A stretch of 54,187 nucleotides of DNA from assembly GCA_023150915.1 (NCBI GenBank), contig JAKLKA010000037.1, positions 1-54,187 on the forward strand, read 5' to 3'. Every line of letters begins with the position of its first letter. Position 1 is the first letter of the stretch. The stretch is from Polyangiaceae bacterium. Its GTDB lineage: Bacteria; Myxococcota_A; Polyangia; Polyangiales; Polyangiaceae. The position numbers and the translations under genes are program-made. Under the pieces are notes generated by a model. The model was not told the DNA's origin and searched no databases. It saw only the letters and a program-made list of their open reading frames with translations. Positions 18,099 through 26,265 of this stretch are shown here, piece by piece.

Positions 18099-19808
18099 AT
18101 GCGAATCAAAGAGTTCCTGAAGTCCGGCCACTGGCCAACGCTTCTGGCAGCGTTTCTCTACTTCGACTTCTGTTTTGCGATCTGGGTGCTGAACGGCGCC
18201 ATGGCGCCCTTCATCAGCGAAGAGTTCAAGCTCTCGCCGGCCCAGAAGGGCTTCATGATCTCGGTGCCGATCATGGCTGGCGCGCTGATGCGCTTCCCGC
18301 TGGGCGTGCTCGCGCAATACATCGGGCGCAAGCGCGCGGCGATGGTCGAGATGGGCTTGATCATCGTCGCCATGTGCTACGGCTACTTCGTCGTCTCGGC
18401 CTACAGCCATGTGCTCAACATGGGCGTGCTGCTGGGGATCGCCGGCGCCAGCTTCGGCGTGGCGCTCTCGCTCGGCTCCGGGTGGTTTCCGGCGAAGTAC
18501 AAGGGGCTGGCGATGGGCATCGCCGGCGCGGGCAACAGCGGCACCGTGCTGGCCGTGCTGTTCGCGCCACCCCTGGCTCAAGCCTACGGCTGGAAGACGG
18601 TCTACGGCTTTGGCGCGCTGTTCATGCTCATCCCGATGCTGGTGATGCTCGTGGCCGCGAAGGAGCCGCCCGACATCGAGAAGCAGAGCTTGAAGGACCA
18701 CGTCAAATGCTTGTGGGAAAAGGACGGCTGGATCTTCAACCTGATCTACATCGTCACCTTCGGGGGCTTCATCGGCCTCGCCAACTTCTTGCCGACCTTC
18801 TTCCACGATCAGTTCGGCGTGACCAAGGTGCAGGCGGGTCAGCTGACCATGCTGGCGGCCCTGATGGGCAGCGGCATCCGGGTGGTGGGTGGTGCGATTT
18901 CGGATCGCTGGGGCGGCATCAACACGTTGACCGGCGTCTTCGTGGTGGTGATCGGCGGCATGCTGGTCACCGGCGCGCAGTCCACCGCGACCGGCGCGAC
19001 CATTCTGTTCATGTTCTGCTTCGCGGCGCTGGGCGCGGGCAACGGCGCGCTCTTCCAGCTGGTGCCGCTGCGCTGGCCGGCCACCACGGCGGTCGCCGGC
19101 AGCATGATCGGCGAGGTCGGCGCGCTCGGCGGCGCGTTCATCCCCAACGCCATGGGTCTGTCGAAGCAGTACACGGGGTCGTTCATGTACGGCTTCGTGG
19201 CCTTCTCGGCGCTCGCCTCGGTCGCCTTCGTGGTGCTGCGCGTGTCCCAGCGCCGCTGGACGCGCACCTGGGTCGACAAGGGTGGGCGCGCCCGAGCCAA
19301 GCCGCTGGACCAAGAGCTGGCGGTCCCGGCGCTGGTGCGAAGGCCGGCGCACGCCGGGCTGAACGGCGCGGGCTACACCACCGTGGTCTATCCGGTGGGC
19401 GCCGGCGAGCTGGCCGACAAGGCCGCCACCGTGGCCGCGGGCATCACCAAGATGTCGGGCGCGACGCTGGTGCTGGTCTACGTGGAAGATCAGTGGGGGC
19501 AAGTCGGAACGGTGGGTGCCAGCTCGGACGAGTGGGAAGAAATCCGGAAGAACTGGATGAAAGAGGGGGAGGCGCTGCTGGCGCGCGAGGCCCAGCGCCT
19601 GAGAGATCTGGGCGTCGAGAACGTCGAGACCGAGCTCCGACAAGGCCGGGTGGCCGAAGAGGTCGTGGCGGTCGCCGACGAGCGGAAGGCCGAGCTGATC
19701 GTGCTGGCCAGCCATCAGGCCTCGCCACTCGGACGGCTGCTGATGGGCAGCCGGACGTTCGAGATCTTCCAGCGGGCCGCTTGCCCGATCTTGCGCGTGG
19801 TCCGCTGA
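18099..19808 (+). CDS. Nitrate/nitrite-type MFS transporter fused to a C-terminal UspA domain
   Basis: This 569-residue protein has 12 predicted helices (about 1-390). Nitrate porter features include GAGNSG, GAGNGA and arginines R65 (GALMRFPLGV) and R261 (GSGIRVVGGAISDR). After a basic linker a universal stress protein domain covers about 425-569 (TTVVYPVGAG, LVLVYVEDQW, AELIVLASH, LMGSRTFEIFQRAACPILRVV). The usual Gly-X2-Gly half of the UspA nucleotide motif is replaced by SHQAS, while the following GS is kept, so ATP binding is uncertain. The fusion suggests that uptake is gated by nucleotide or energy state. It has its own copy of the nitrate direct repeat, which ties it to the nar regulon. 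Confidence 0.87.
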   Translation: MRIKEFLKSGHWPTLLAAFLYFDFCFAIWVLNGAMAPFISEEFKLSPAQKGFMISVPIMAGALMRFPLGVLAQYIGRKRAAMVEMGLIIVAMCYGYFVVSAYSHVLNMGVLLGIAGASFGVALSLGSGWFPAKYKGLAMGIAGAGNSGTVLAVLFAPPLAQAYGWKTVYGFGALFMLIPMLVMLVAAKEPPDIEKQSLKDHVKCLWEKDGWIFNLIYIVTFGGFIGLANFLPTFFHDQFGVTKVQAGQLTMLAALMGSGIRVVGGAISDRWGGINTLTGVFVVVIGGMLVTGAQSTATGATILFMFCFAALGAGNGALFQLVPLRWPATTAVAGSMIGEVGALGGAFIPNAMGLSKQYTGSFMYGFVAFSALASVAFVVLRVSQRRWTRTWVDKGGRARAKPLDQELAVPALVRRPAHAGLNGAGYTTVVYPVGAGELADKAATVAAGITKMSGATLVLVYVEDQWGQVGTVGASSDEWEEIRKNWMKEGEALLAREAQRLRDLGVENVETELRQGRVAEEVVAVADERKAELIVLASHQASPLGRLLMGSRTFEIFQRAACPILRVVR

Positions 19809-19865
19809 GGCCGATTCCGGCGTCAGAAATTGGGCCAAAGCGCCCGGGCCGTGCCACCGGAGGAC

Positions 19866-21197
19866 ATGGCTCGCCGCATGCTCGTCAGCGTCCCCTTCGG
19901 GGTCGGAGCGCTCGCTTTGGTCCTCTCGGCCGGTTGCTCGAAGAAGAAAGACGACCTGCCCGCCCTCTCCAAGACCGAAGAGGTCGAGGTGCCCAGCGTG
20001 CCGGCGCCGCCGGCGAACGGGCCCAAGCTGGGGGCGGTCGCCGAGGTGACGCCGGTGATGGACCGGCCCGCCACGACCGGCAAGCAGCTGGGCTACCTGC
20101 ACGCGGGGGCGCAGGTGGCACGGGCAGAGAAGCCGTACAACACCGACAAGTGCCCGGGGGGCTGGTACCCGGTGCGCCCCCGAGGCTTCGTATGCGCTGG
20201 CGAAACGGCCACGCTGGATCTGAAGCACCCGACGCTGGTGGCCATGGCGCAAGGGCCGAAGCTCGATCAACCGTCGCCCTTCGTCTACGGCCGGCTCAAG
20301 AACGAGGGCTCGCTGCTCGAGCGCGACACCGGCAAAGAGAACGCGGTCAAAGAGGTGGGCAAGCTCCGGCGCCGCAGCATCGTGGCCGTGGTGGGCTCGT
20401 GGACCGCCATGGACCCCGAAGGCAAGATGCAGCGCCTGGCGCTGATGCCCAGCGGGCAATTCGTGAAGGCCGGCGACCTCGAACCGGTCCCAGGCAGCGA
20501 GTTCAAAGGCGTCGAGCTGAACGACAAGACCGAGCTGCCGGTGGGCTTCGTGGTCAAGCGTGGGATCCGGGCGTGGCAGGTCGAGAAGGGCGAGGCCGAC
20601 AAGCTCGATCCGCTCGAGTACCACCAGGTGCTGAGCCTCACCGGGAAGTTCCGGACCGTCGGGCCGCTCAAGTACTGGGGCATGGCCGACGGCCGGTACG
20701 CGCGGCACCGCGACGTGCTGATCGTGCGCAAGCGCAATGCGTTTCCGGATTTCGCGCAAGCCGATCAGAAGTGGATCGACGTGAGCATCGTGACCAACAC
20801 GCTGGTGCTCTACGAAGGCAAGAAGCCCGTGTTCGTCACGCTGGTCAGCACCGGGCGGGATCGGCTGGGCGACCCCAAGACCTCGGCCTCGACGGCGCAG
20901 GGAACGTTCGAGCTGGGCGGCAAGCACGTGACCGCTGCCAAGTTCAACCCGAAGGGCATCGAAGAGCTGTTCGACGTCCATGACGCGCCGTGGGCCATCG
21001 AGCTGACCAGCGGTCAGATGCTGATCGGCGCGCCCTGGCACGATCGGTTCGGCATCGAGAACGGCCAGGGGCAGATCCAGCTCTCGCCCAGCGACGCCCT
21101 GCGCGTGTGGCAGTGGGCCGACCCCGAGGTGCCCGAGGGCTGGCACGGCGTCTCGGTTCCCGGTGAGAAGAAGGTCTACGTCGTCGTGCGCAAGTAG
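19866..21197 (+). CDS. L,D-transpeptidase (YkuD)-like lipoprotein lacking the catalytic cysteine
   Basis: This 443-residue protein has a lipoprotein signal (LVLSAGC) followed by a Lys/Glu/Pro linker. The C-terminal half resembles a YkuD fold: VSIVTNTLVLYEGKKPVFV, STGRD, and GAPWHDRFG with His392. In active enzymes this is followed within a few residues by the SHGC motif. Here the equivalent site reads ENGQGQ and continues as LSPSDALRVWQWADP, which aligns with the family's usual LSPADARWLFEW. The nucleophilic Cys is therefore absent and transpeptidation is unlikely; a peptidoglycan-binding or structural role is inferred. The start is not certain: GGAGG is only 2 nt from ATG 19866, and ATG 19878 is possible. 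Confidence 0.75.
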   Translation: MARRMLVSVPFGVGALALVLSAGCSKKKDDLPALSKTEEVEVPSVPAPPANGPKLGAVAEVTPVMDRPATTGKQLGYLHAGAQVARAEKPYNTDKCPGGWYPVRPRGFVCAGETATLDLKHPTLVAMAQGPKLDQPSPFVYGRLKNEGSLLERDTGKENAVKEVGKLRRRSIVAVVGSWTAMDPEGKMQRLALMPSGQFVKAGDLEPVPGSEFKGVELNDKTELPVGFVVKRGIRAWQVEKGEADKLDPLEYHQVLSLTGKFRTVGPLKYWGMADGRYARHRDVLIVRKRNAFPDFAQADQKWIDVSIVTNTLVLYEGKKPVFVTLVSTGRDRLGDPKTSASTAQGTFELGGKHVTAAKFNPKGIEELFDVHDAPWAIELTSGQMLIGAPWHDRFGIENGQGQIQLSPSDALRVWQWADPEVPEGWHGVSVPGEKKVYVVVRK

Positions 21198-21202
21198 CGC
21201 GC

Positions 21203-21208
21203 TATACT
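21203..21208 (+). promoter_or_regulatory. Start-proximal -10 element (TATACT)
   Basis: A perfect-looking TATACT ends 7 nt before the ATG at 21216, placing the transcription start at or next to the start codon. No Shine-Dalgarno sequence fits in between. Confidence 0.55.
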
Positions 21209-21215
21209 GGGCGCG

Positions 21216-23006
21216 ATGGCGGCCGCGCGCAGGATGGGGGTTTCGCTCGCCGCCTGGGCGCTGCTGTCGTGCGGCGCTGCCCCACAGCCGCGCGCGCCCG
21301 CTCCAGTGCCCGCGGTGAACCTTCCGGTGGCACCGAAGCCCACCACGGCTGGCGCCTCCGAGGCAGCGCGCCCGGCGCCCGGAACGCGCGAGCTGGTCAA
21401 AGAGCTGGCAAGCGCCGAGCAGATCGCCGATGCCGAACGCCGCTGGTTTTCTGCCAAGAAGGTGCTGGCGTCCATTCGCGCGCTGGCCGACCCGCGCGGC
21501 GCCGACGCCCTCGCGGCATTCATCCAGAGTGAAGCCGGCTGGCCCGGCGACCCCGAGCGGGTCCACCGGCGCACGCAGGCTGCGTTTGCGCTCGCCGAGC
21601 TGGGGGACTTGCGAGCCCTGCCGGTGCTCGCTGCGCGGCTCGATCTGGACCCCGAGAACGTGTACCGCGAAGACGCCCCGGGCCAGGCCGAGCTCCGGCG
21701 CACGGACACGGAGCGCGTGGCGGCAGCGCGGCTGATCGGCGATCTGGCCGTGCTTCACCCGGAAGCGCTGGCGGCGATTCGCCAGGGGTCGACGGCGCAG
21801 CTGGCGCGCTGGCTCGATGCCGCGCCTGCCCCGCACGGCAACGGGCTCCGAGCCCTGGCACGCATGCAGACCGACGACCCGGGGCTCCGACAGAAGCTCC
21901 GCGCCTGGGCCGATCCGACCGGCGCTCTCCCGCGCCCCAGAGCCTTCCCGCCGTTCGAGGACAAATGGGTCATCGCCCAGTCGGCCCTGCGTTACCTGGG
22001 CGCGCTGCGCGATGACAAAGGCTGGCCGATCCTCGAGAAGCAGCTCGCGCGGAAGCCCAAGCCCCTGGACGCGACCGTGGACGGCATGCTGAGCCATGGC
22101 ACGGCGCTGCTCGGCATGACGGTCCGAGCCCTGGCCTTTGGCGCTGCAAACGGGATGGCCGAGTGGGGCGAGGCGCGCGCGAGCTCGAAGCTGCTCGCGC
22201 ACCTCGACGACGACAAGCAGAACGAGCAGAGCCGGGTCGAAGCCTGCCGCGCCCTGGGGTTCGTGGCTGACGCGGCCACCGAGCGCGAAATCGAGAAGCG
22301 GATGGTGAAGTGGGCCCCGCTGCCAGGCAAGGCCGCCGAGAAGCGAGTGCAGTGCCTGCTCGTGACGTTGAAGGTGCATCCCGTCGCCTCGCTGACGCCG
22401 CTCTTGCTCTCGCGCGTGCTCGGCCCCGGCGACGAACCGACGCGCCTGCCGTTCGCTGCGGCGCTGGGCCACTCTGCGCTCGACGCGGCCAGCGAAGCGA
22501 AGCTGGTGCAGCGGCTCTCGAACCAGGACGAGGCGCCCATTGCTTCGGTCGCGTTGCTGCTCGGTGGAAGCGTTGCCGCTGCCAAGGCCGTCGCCACGGG
22601 CGCAGGGAACGTCGACGCAATGGCCGTGACGTACGCTGGCAGCCTCGAGGTGCTGACCGAGCACGATCTGAGCACCGGGCGGCTCTTCCGCTGGGTCGCC
22701 AACGCTCGCGCCCTGGCGCAGGAACGGCGAGGAAGCCGCGCACTGGATTTCGCCGTCGCAACGCTCAGCCGACACCTGACGGACCAGGAATTCGACGCGG
22801 GGCCCCACACGCTCACGCGCACGCTCCTCAGGGCGCGGCTCTTTGCGCGGGCCAAGACCGGCAGCCCGCCAGAGCGCGAAGCCGCCGTCGATGCGCTCGA
22901 GGTCGCGCGCGAGCGCGGAGTGCTGCTCGCGCTCGCGGAAGGCGACGGCCCGGCAGCCAAGCGCGCGGCCGGGGCGGCGGACCGGCTCGCCGAACCCCGC
23001 CCCTGA
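21216..23006 (+). CDS. Helical-repeat (HEAT-like) lipoprotein of unknown function
   Basis: This 596-residue protein begins with a lipoprotein signal (AAWALLSCGAA) and a Pro/Ala linker to about residue 50. The rest is alpha-helical and Ala/Leu-rich with repeated HEAT-like pairs such as RTQAAFALAELGDLRALPVL, RVAAARLIGDLAVLHP and RVEACRALGFVADAATEREI. It is probably a scaffold on the outer or inner membrane. It sits between the degenerate transpeptidase and the Ser/Thr kinase, 29 bp before the kinase start, so it may be part of the same signalling or envelope set. No enzymatic motif was seen. Confidence 0.65.
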   Translation: MAAARRMGVSLAAWALLSCGAAPQPRAPAPVPAVNLPVAPKPTTAGASEAARPAPGTRELVKELASAEQIADAERRWFSAKKVLASIRALADPRGADALAAFIQSEAGWPGDPERVHRRTQAAFALAELGDLRALPVLAARLDLDPENVYREDAPGQAELRRTDTERVAAARLIGDLAVLHPEALAAIRQGSTAQLARWLDAAPAPHGNGLRALARMQTDDPGLRQKLRAWADPTGALPRPRAFPPFEDKWVIAQSALRYLGALRDDKGWPILEKQLARKPKPLDATVDGMLSHGTALLGMTVRALAFGAANGMAEWGEARASSKLLAHLDDDKQNEQSRVEACRALGFVADAATEREIEKRMVKWAPLPGKAAEKRVQCLLVTLKVHPVASLTPLLLSRVLGPGDEPTRLPFAAALGHSALDAASEAKLVQRLSNQDEAPIASVALLLGGSVAAAKAVATGAGNVDAMAVTYAGSLEVLTEHDLSTGRLFRWVANARALAQERRGSRALDFAVATLSRHLTDQEFDAGPHTLTRTLLRARLFARAKTGSPPEREAAVDALEVARERGVLLALAEGDGPAAKRAAGAADRLAEPRP

Positions 23007-23020
23007 GGCGCGCCCGTGGC

Positions 23021-23026
23021 TATACT
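23021..23026 (+). promoter_or_regulatory. Start-proximal -10 element (TATACT)
   Basis: The same GCTATACT as at 21201 occurs 9 nt before the kinase ATG at 23036. Confidence 0.5.
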
Positions 23027-23035
23027 CGCGACGCC

Positions 23036-24607
23036 ATGACCTCGGAGCCCGATGACGGAGCGGCGGCGCTCGCCGGCACTCCGTATCGCTTCGTCGCCCT
23101 GCTGGGTGAAGGCGGCATGGGCACGGTGCTGGAAGCCGAGCACGTGGGGTTGGCGCAGCGGGTGGTGGTGAAGCTGCTGCGAGCCGACCTCGCACTGCGC
23201 GGCGATCTTGCCGATCGCATGCGGGTAGAGGCCCAAGCGCTCGCGCGGCTGTCACACCCCAATTTGGTGCGGGTGAGTGACTTCGGGACCACGGCCACGG
23301 GACGTGCGTACCTGGCCATGGAGCGCCTGCAGGGGCGCTCGCTCGCGGCCGAGCTGGCGCGGCGCCGACCCGTCCCCGTGGCCCAGGCCGTGAGCCTGGT
23401 CACCCAAGCCCTGGCCGGGCTCGAGGCGGCCCATCAGGCAGGGCTGGTTCACCGCGACGTGAAGCCCGAGAACCTGTTCTTGTGCGACGACGGCACTCTC
23501 AAGGTGCTCGACTTCGGGGTCGCGAAGGTGGTGGACGAAGCCGCGCTCTCGGGCCTGGTCCGCCCACGCTTCTCGACGCACGAGGGCGGCATGGTGGGCA
23601 CGCCCCAGTTCGCGGCGCCCGAGCAGCTCGAAGGCGGTCGCGTGACCCCCGCGACGGATGTTTACGCTACCGGCCTGGTGCTCTACGAGCTGATCGCCGG
23701 CTCGCACCCCTTCGCCCGACACAAGACGGCGGACGCGATCTACCACGCGCAGCTGGTCGAAATGCCCCCTGCCCCGTCTGCGGTGGCGCCGCAGCTCGTC
23801 CCGCCCGAGGTCGACCGCGCCATCCTGCGCGCCATCGCCAAGCGTCCCGAAGATCGGTTTGAATCGGCTTCGGAATTCGCCCGCGCGCTGGCCCAGGGAC
23901 CCATCGCCGACTCGCGCGCTCTGCCCACGCTCGCCTCGGCGCGGCCGTCGGCCACGCCCACGCTCGAGTCCGTGGCGGCCAGCGAGAGCATTCCTACGCT
24001 GGCGCAACCGACCGAGCGGCTCGACGCCCAGAAGGGCACCGAGCTTCCGACCGTGGCCATGGCGGCAACCCCCGCGCCGGTGCCGAGCGAGGGGCTGGGG
24101 GTGCTCTGCTTGTTGGCCGGCGTGGTCACTGCCCTCTGGAAACTGGCTTCCGCGTTCGCCGCGCTGCCCGAGCTGTGGGACCCGCTCGGGTTCATCGCGA
24201 ACATTCGGGGCAGCGTGGCGCCCAGCACGGTGGAAGACGTGGCGCTACTCTCGCGAGCGGCGGCAGCGGCCACGCTGCTCGACAGCCTGACGCTGATGCT
24301 CGTGGGTGCGGTCTTCGTGGTGGTCGGTGTGGTGTTGATGAGGAAGGGCCCACGGGGGCCAAGGCTCGCGCTGCGAGCGACCACCATCGCACTGGTCGTG
24401 GTCGGGCTGAGCGTGCTCTTGAACCTGGCGGTCGTGCTGCCCTTGCGCGGCGCGCTCGTCGATCAGGTGCCCGGGCTGCCGGGTGCCCTGCCGGGGCTCG
24501 AGGCACTGGGCCTCGCCGTCGGCGTGGCGCTGGTGGTCGGCCTCTCGGCTCTCGAGATCGGCTTTCTGCTCGTGGTGCGCACCTGGGCCAAGCGCCTCTG
24601 CAATTGA
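23036..24607 (+). CDS. Membrane Ser/Thr protein kinase (Hanks type)
   Basis: This 523-residue kinase has an N-terminal catalytic domain at about 17-285. It shows the Gly loop GEGGMGTV, K46 (VVVKLL), HRDVKPEN with D141, DFGVAK at 159-164 and GTPQFAAPEQ. All catalytic residues are present. A Ser/Thr/Pro-rich linker (about 290-355) could be autophosphorylated. The C-terminal part has four hydrophobic helices (about 360-515), so the kinase is polytopic and has no PASTA or other known extracellular sensor. It lies directly upstream of an FHA-domain activator, a plausible phospho-Thr-reading partner. Confidence 0.87.
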   Translation: MTSEPDDGAAALAGTPYRFVALLGEGGMGTVLEAEHVGLAQRVVVKLLRADLALRGDLADRMRVEAQALARLSHPNLVRVSDFGTTATGRAYLAMERLQGRSLAAELARRRPVPVAQAVSLVTQALAGLEAAHQAGLVHRDVKPENLFLCDDGTLKVLDFGVAKVVDEAALSGLVRPRFSTHEGGMVGTPQFAAPEQLEGGRVTPATDVYATGLVLYELIAGSHPFARHKTADAIYHAQLVEMPPAPSAVAPQLVPPEVDRAILRAIAKRPEDRFESASEFARALAQGPIADSRALPTLASARPSATPTLESVAASESIPTLAQPTERLDAQKGTELPTVAMAATPAPVPSEGLGVLCLLAGVVTALWKLASAFAALPELWDPLGFIANIRGSVAPSTVEDVALLSRAAAAATLLDSLTLMLVGAVFVVVGVVLMRKGPRGPRLALRATTIALVVVGLSVLLNLAVVLPLRGALVDQVPGLPGALPGLEALGLAVGVALVVGLSALEIGFLLVVRTWAKRLCN

Positions 24608-24627
24608 CCCGGGCGGCGTCCCGGACG

Positions 24628-24633
24628 TATCAC
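24628..24633 (+). promoter_or_regulatory. Start-proximal -10 element (TATCAC)
   Basis: TATCAC ends 7 nt before the GTG start at 24641 of the FHA-sigma-54 activator. No -12/-24 element was seen here, so the gene does not look sigma-54 dependent itself. Confidence 0.4.
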
Positions 24634-24640
24634 CCTCGTC

Positions 24641-26032
24641 GTGACGGACCCGCGCGAGACGCTGGCCACCGAGCACTCGGGACCGCGGGGCGGGCGCGAG
24701 CGGCGGCGCTACCTGGCGGTGTTCGAGTCGGCGTCGTCCCGCGTCGTCCCGCTGCCCGAGAGCGGCGAGGTGTTCGTGGGGCGCGGCGATGAGGTGGGTG
24801 TCCGAGTGCGGGACGCCAAGGTCTCGCGCAAGCACGTGTCGCTCGCGCTCGAGCCCGAGCGCGTGGTGCTGACGGATCTCGGCAGTCAGAACGGCACTTT
24901 CGTGAACGGCCAGCGAGTCCACGGCCAGCGCATGCTCGTTTCGGGCGACTCGATCGAGCTCGGGCACACGTGCCTGGTGCTTCACACCAGCGGCTCCGAG
25001 CCAGCCAGCACCGCCGCGCCCTCTGCGCGGGAGGCCATCGACCTCGACGGCGTTCAGGTGATCTTGGCCGACTCGAGCATGCTGGCGCTGTATGCGTTGA
25101 TCCGCCGGCTGGCGCCCGTGAGCCTGCCCGTGCTGATCCACGGCGAGACCGGCACGGGCAAAGAGCTTGCCGCGCGCGCGCTGCACCACTTCTCGCCACG
25201 CTGCACGGCCCGCTTCGTGGCCATCAACTGCGCTGCGCTGCCCGAGGCGCTGATCGAGAGCGAGCTGTTCGGCCACCGGCGCGGCGCCTTCACCGGTGCG
25301 ACTCACGACAAGCCCGGGCTGCTCGAGAGCGCGAGCGGCGGCAGCGTGTTCCTGGACGAAATCGGCGAGCTGCCGCTCGGCACCCAGGCCAAGCTGCTGC
25401 GCGCCCTCGACACCGGCCGCGTCGTGCCGGTGGGTGCCGTCGACGAGCACGCGATTGACGTGCGGGTGATCGCCGCGACCCACCGAAATCTCGAGCACGA
25501 GGTGGGTGCCGGGCGCTTTCGCCAGGACCTGTACTACCGGCTCGCGGGCGCGACGCTGTGGCTGCCGCCGCTCCGCGATCGCCCGGGCGAGCTACGCCTG
25601 ATCGCGGACGGCATGCTTTCCCGCGCCCGCGCGCGCCTCGGTCTGCCCCCACTCTCGCTGTCGGAGCCGGCACGCCGAGCCCTGGCCGCCCACCACTGGC
25701 CCGGAAACGTGCGCGAGCTGGGCAACGTGATCGAGTTCTTGGCGGCCACTCACGACGGCCCGGTGATCGACGCCGAGTCCGTCGCGGCACGCTTGCGCTC
25801 CACCGCCCCCGCAGCGGCAGCCCTGGCGCCGGCGACCACCCCCGACGCGAGCGCCGCCGGCTTCCGCCCGCTCGACGACGAGCTGCGCGATCTCGAGCAG
25901 AAGCGCATCGTCGAAGCGCTGGCAGCCACCGGCGGGAACCAGACTCGAGCCGCCGAGCTGATCGGGATGCCGCTGCGCACCTTCGTGACCAAGCTCGAAC
26001 GCCATGGGCTGAAGGGGCCGAAGCGGGGCTGA
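24641..26032 (+). CDS. FHA-domain sigma-54-dependent transcriptional activator
   Basis: This 463-residue protein has an N-terminal FHA domain at about 25-115 (VGRG, VSRKHVSL, SQNGTFVNG), which binds phosphothreonine peptides. The AAA+ domain follows at about 135-375, with Walker A GETGTGKE at 168-175, GAFTGA at 215-220 contacting sigma-54, Walker B GGSVFLDEIGE and the R-finger region RFRQDLYYRL. A Fis-type helix-turn-helix closes the protein (KRIVEALAATGGNQTRAAELIGM). FHA-coupled activators of this kind are expanded in myxobacteria, where Ser/Thr kinases control them. The start is GTG 24641. The gene ends 5 bp before a minus-strand gene. Confidence 0.9.
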   Translation: MTDPRETLATEHSGPRGGRERRRYLAVFESASSRVVPLPESGEVFVGRGDEVGVRVRDAKVSRKHVSLALEPERVVLTDLGSQNGTFVNGQRVHGQRMLVSGDSIELGHTCLVLHTSGSEPASTAAPSAREAIDLDGVQVILADSSMLALYALIRRLAPVSLPVLIHGETGTGKELAARALHHFSPRCTARFVAINCAALPEALIESELFGHRRGAFTGATHDKPGLLESASGGSVFLDEIGELPLGTQAKLLRALDTGRVVPVGAVDEHAIDVRVIAATHRNLEHEVGAGRFRQDLYYRLAGATLWLPPLRDRPGELRLIADGMLSRARARLGLPPLSLSEPARRALAAHHWPGNVRELGNVIEFLAATHDGPVIDAESVAARLRSTAPAAAALAPATTPDASAAGFRPLDDELRDLEQKRIVEALAATGGNQTRAAELIGMPLRTFVTKLERHGLKGPKRG

Positions 26033-26037
26033 GGGTT

Positions 26038-26265
26038 TCAGGCGTCGAACGGGCTCGGGCCCCCCAGAGCCTCGATGGCGGCACGAAACGCATTGGCTCG
26101 GAGCTCGGTGCTTTCTACCAGCGACGGTCGCCCGAGTTGTTGCGCGGCCCGCTGCAGGTTCATCGCGTCGCGCTCGAGCCGCTCTGCCTCCCGCTCCAGC
26201 GCCTCGAACACGGGTGTCTTGGCGTCGTCCGACAGTTCATTCCAGAGCATTCGTAGGGCTCCCAT
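26038..26265 (-). CDS. Small conserved-looking acidic helical protein coupled to metF
   Basis: This is a 75-residue, highly charged alpha-helical protein (LWNELSDDAKTPVFEALEREAERLERDAMNLQRAAQQL). Its ATG overlaps the metF stop as TGATG, so it is the second gene of a metF operon and translationally coupled. There is no recognised domain; the heptad-like pattern suggests a short coiled coil. The coding call rests on the coupling and on protein-like composition. Confidence 0.55.
   Translation of the reverse strand: MGALRMLWNELSDDAKTPVFEALEREAERLERDAMNLQRAAQQLGRPSLVESTELRANAFRAAIEALGGPSPFDA

Noticed and set aside
18093-23255. A 1720-codon open frame on the minus strand
   Set aside because: It runs antisense to several well-supported genes; its translation is Arg/His/Gln/Gly-rich low-quality sequence typical of GC-rich shadow frames.
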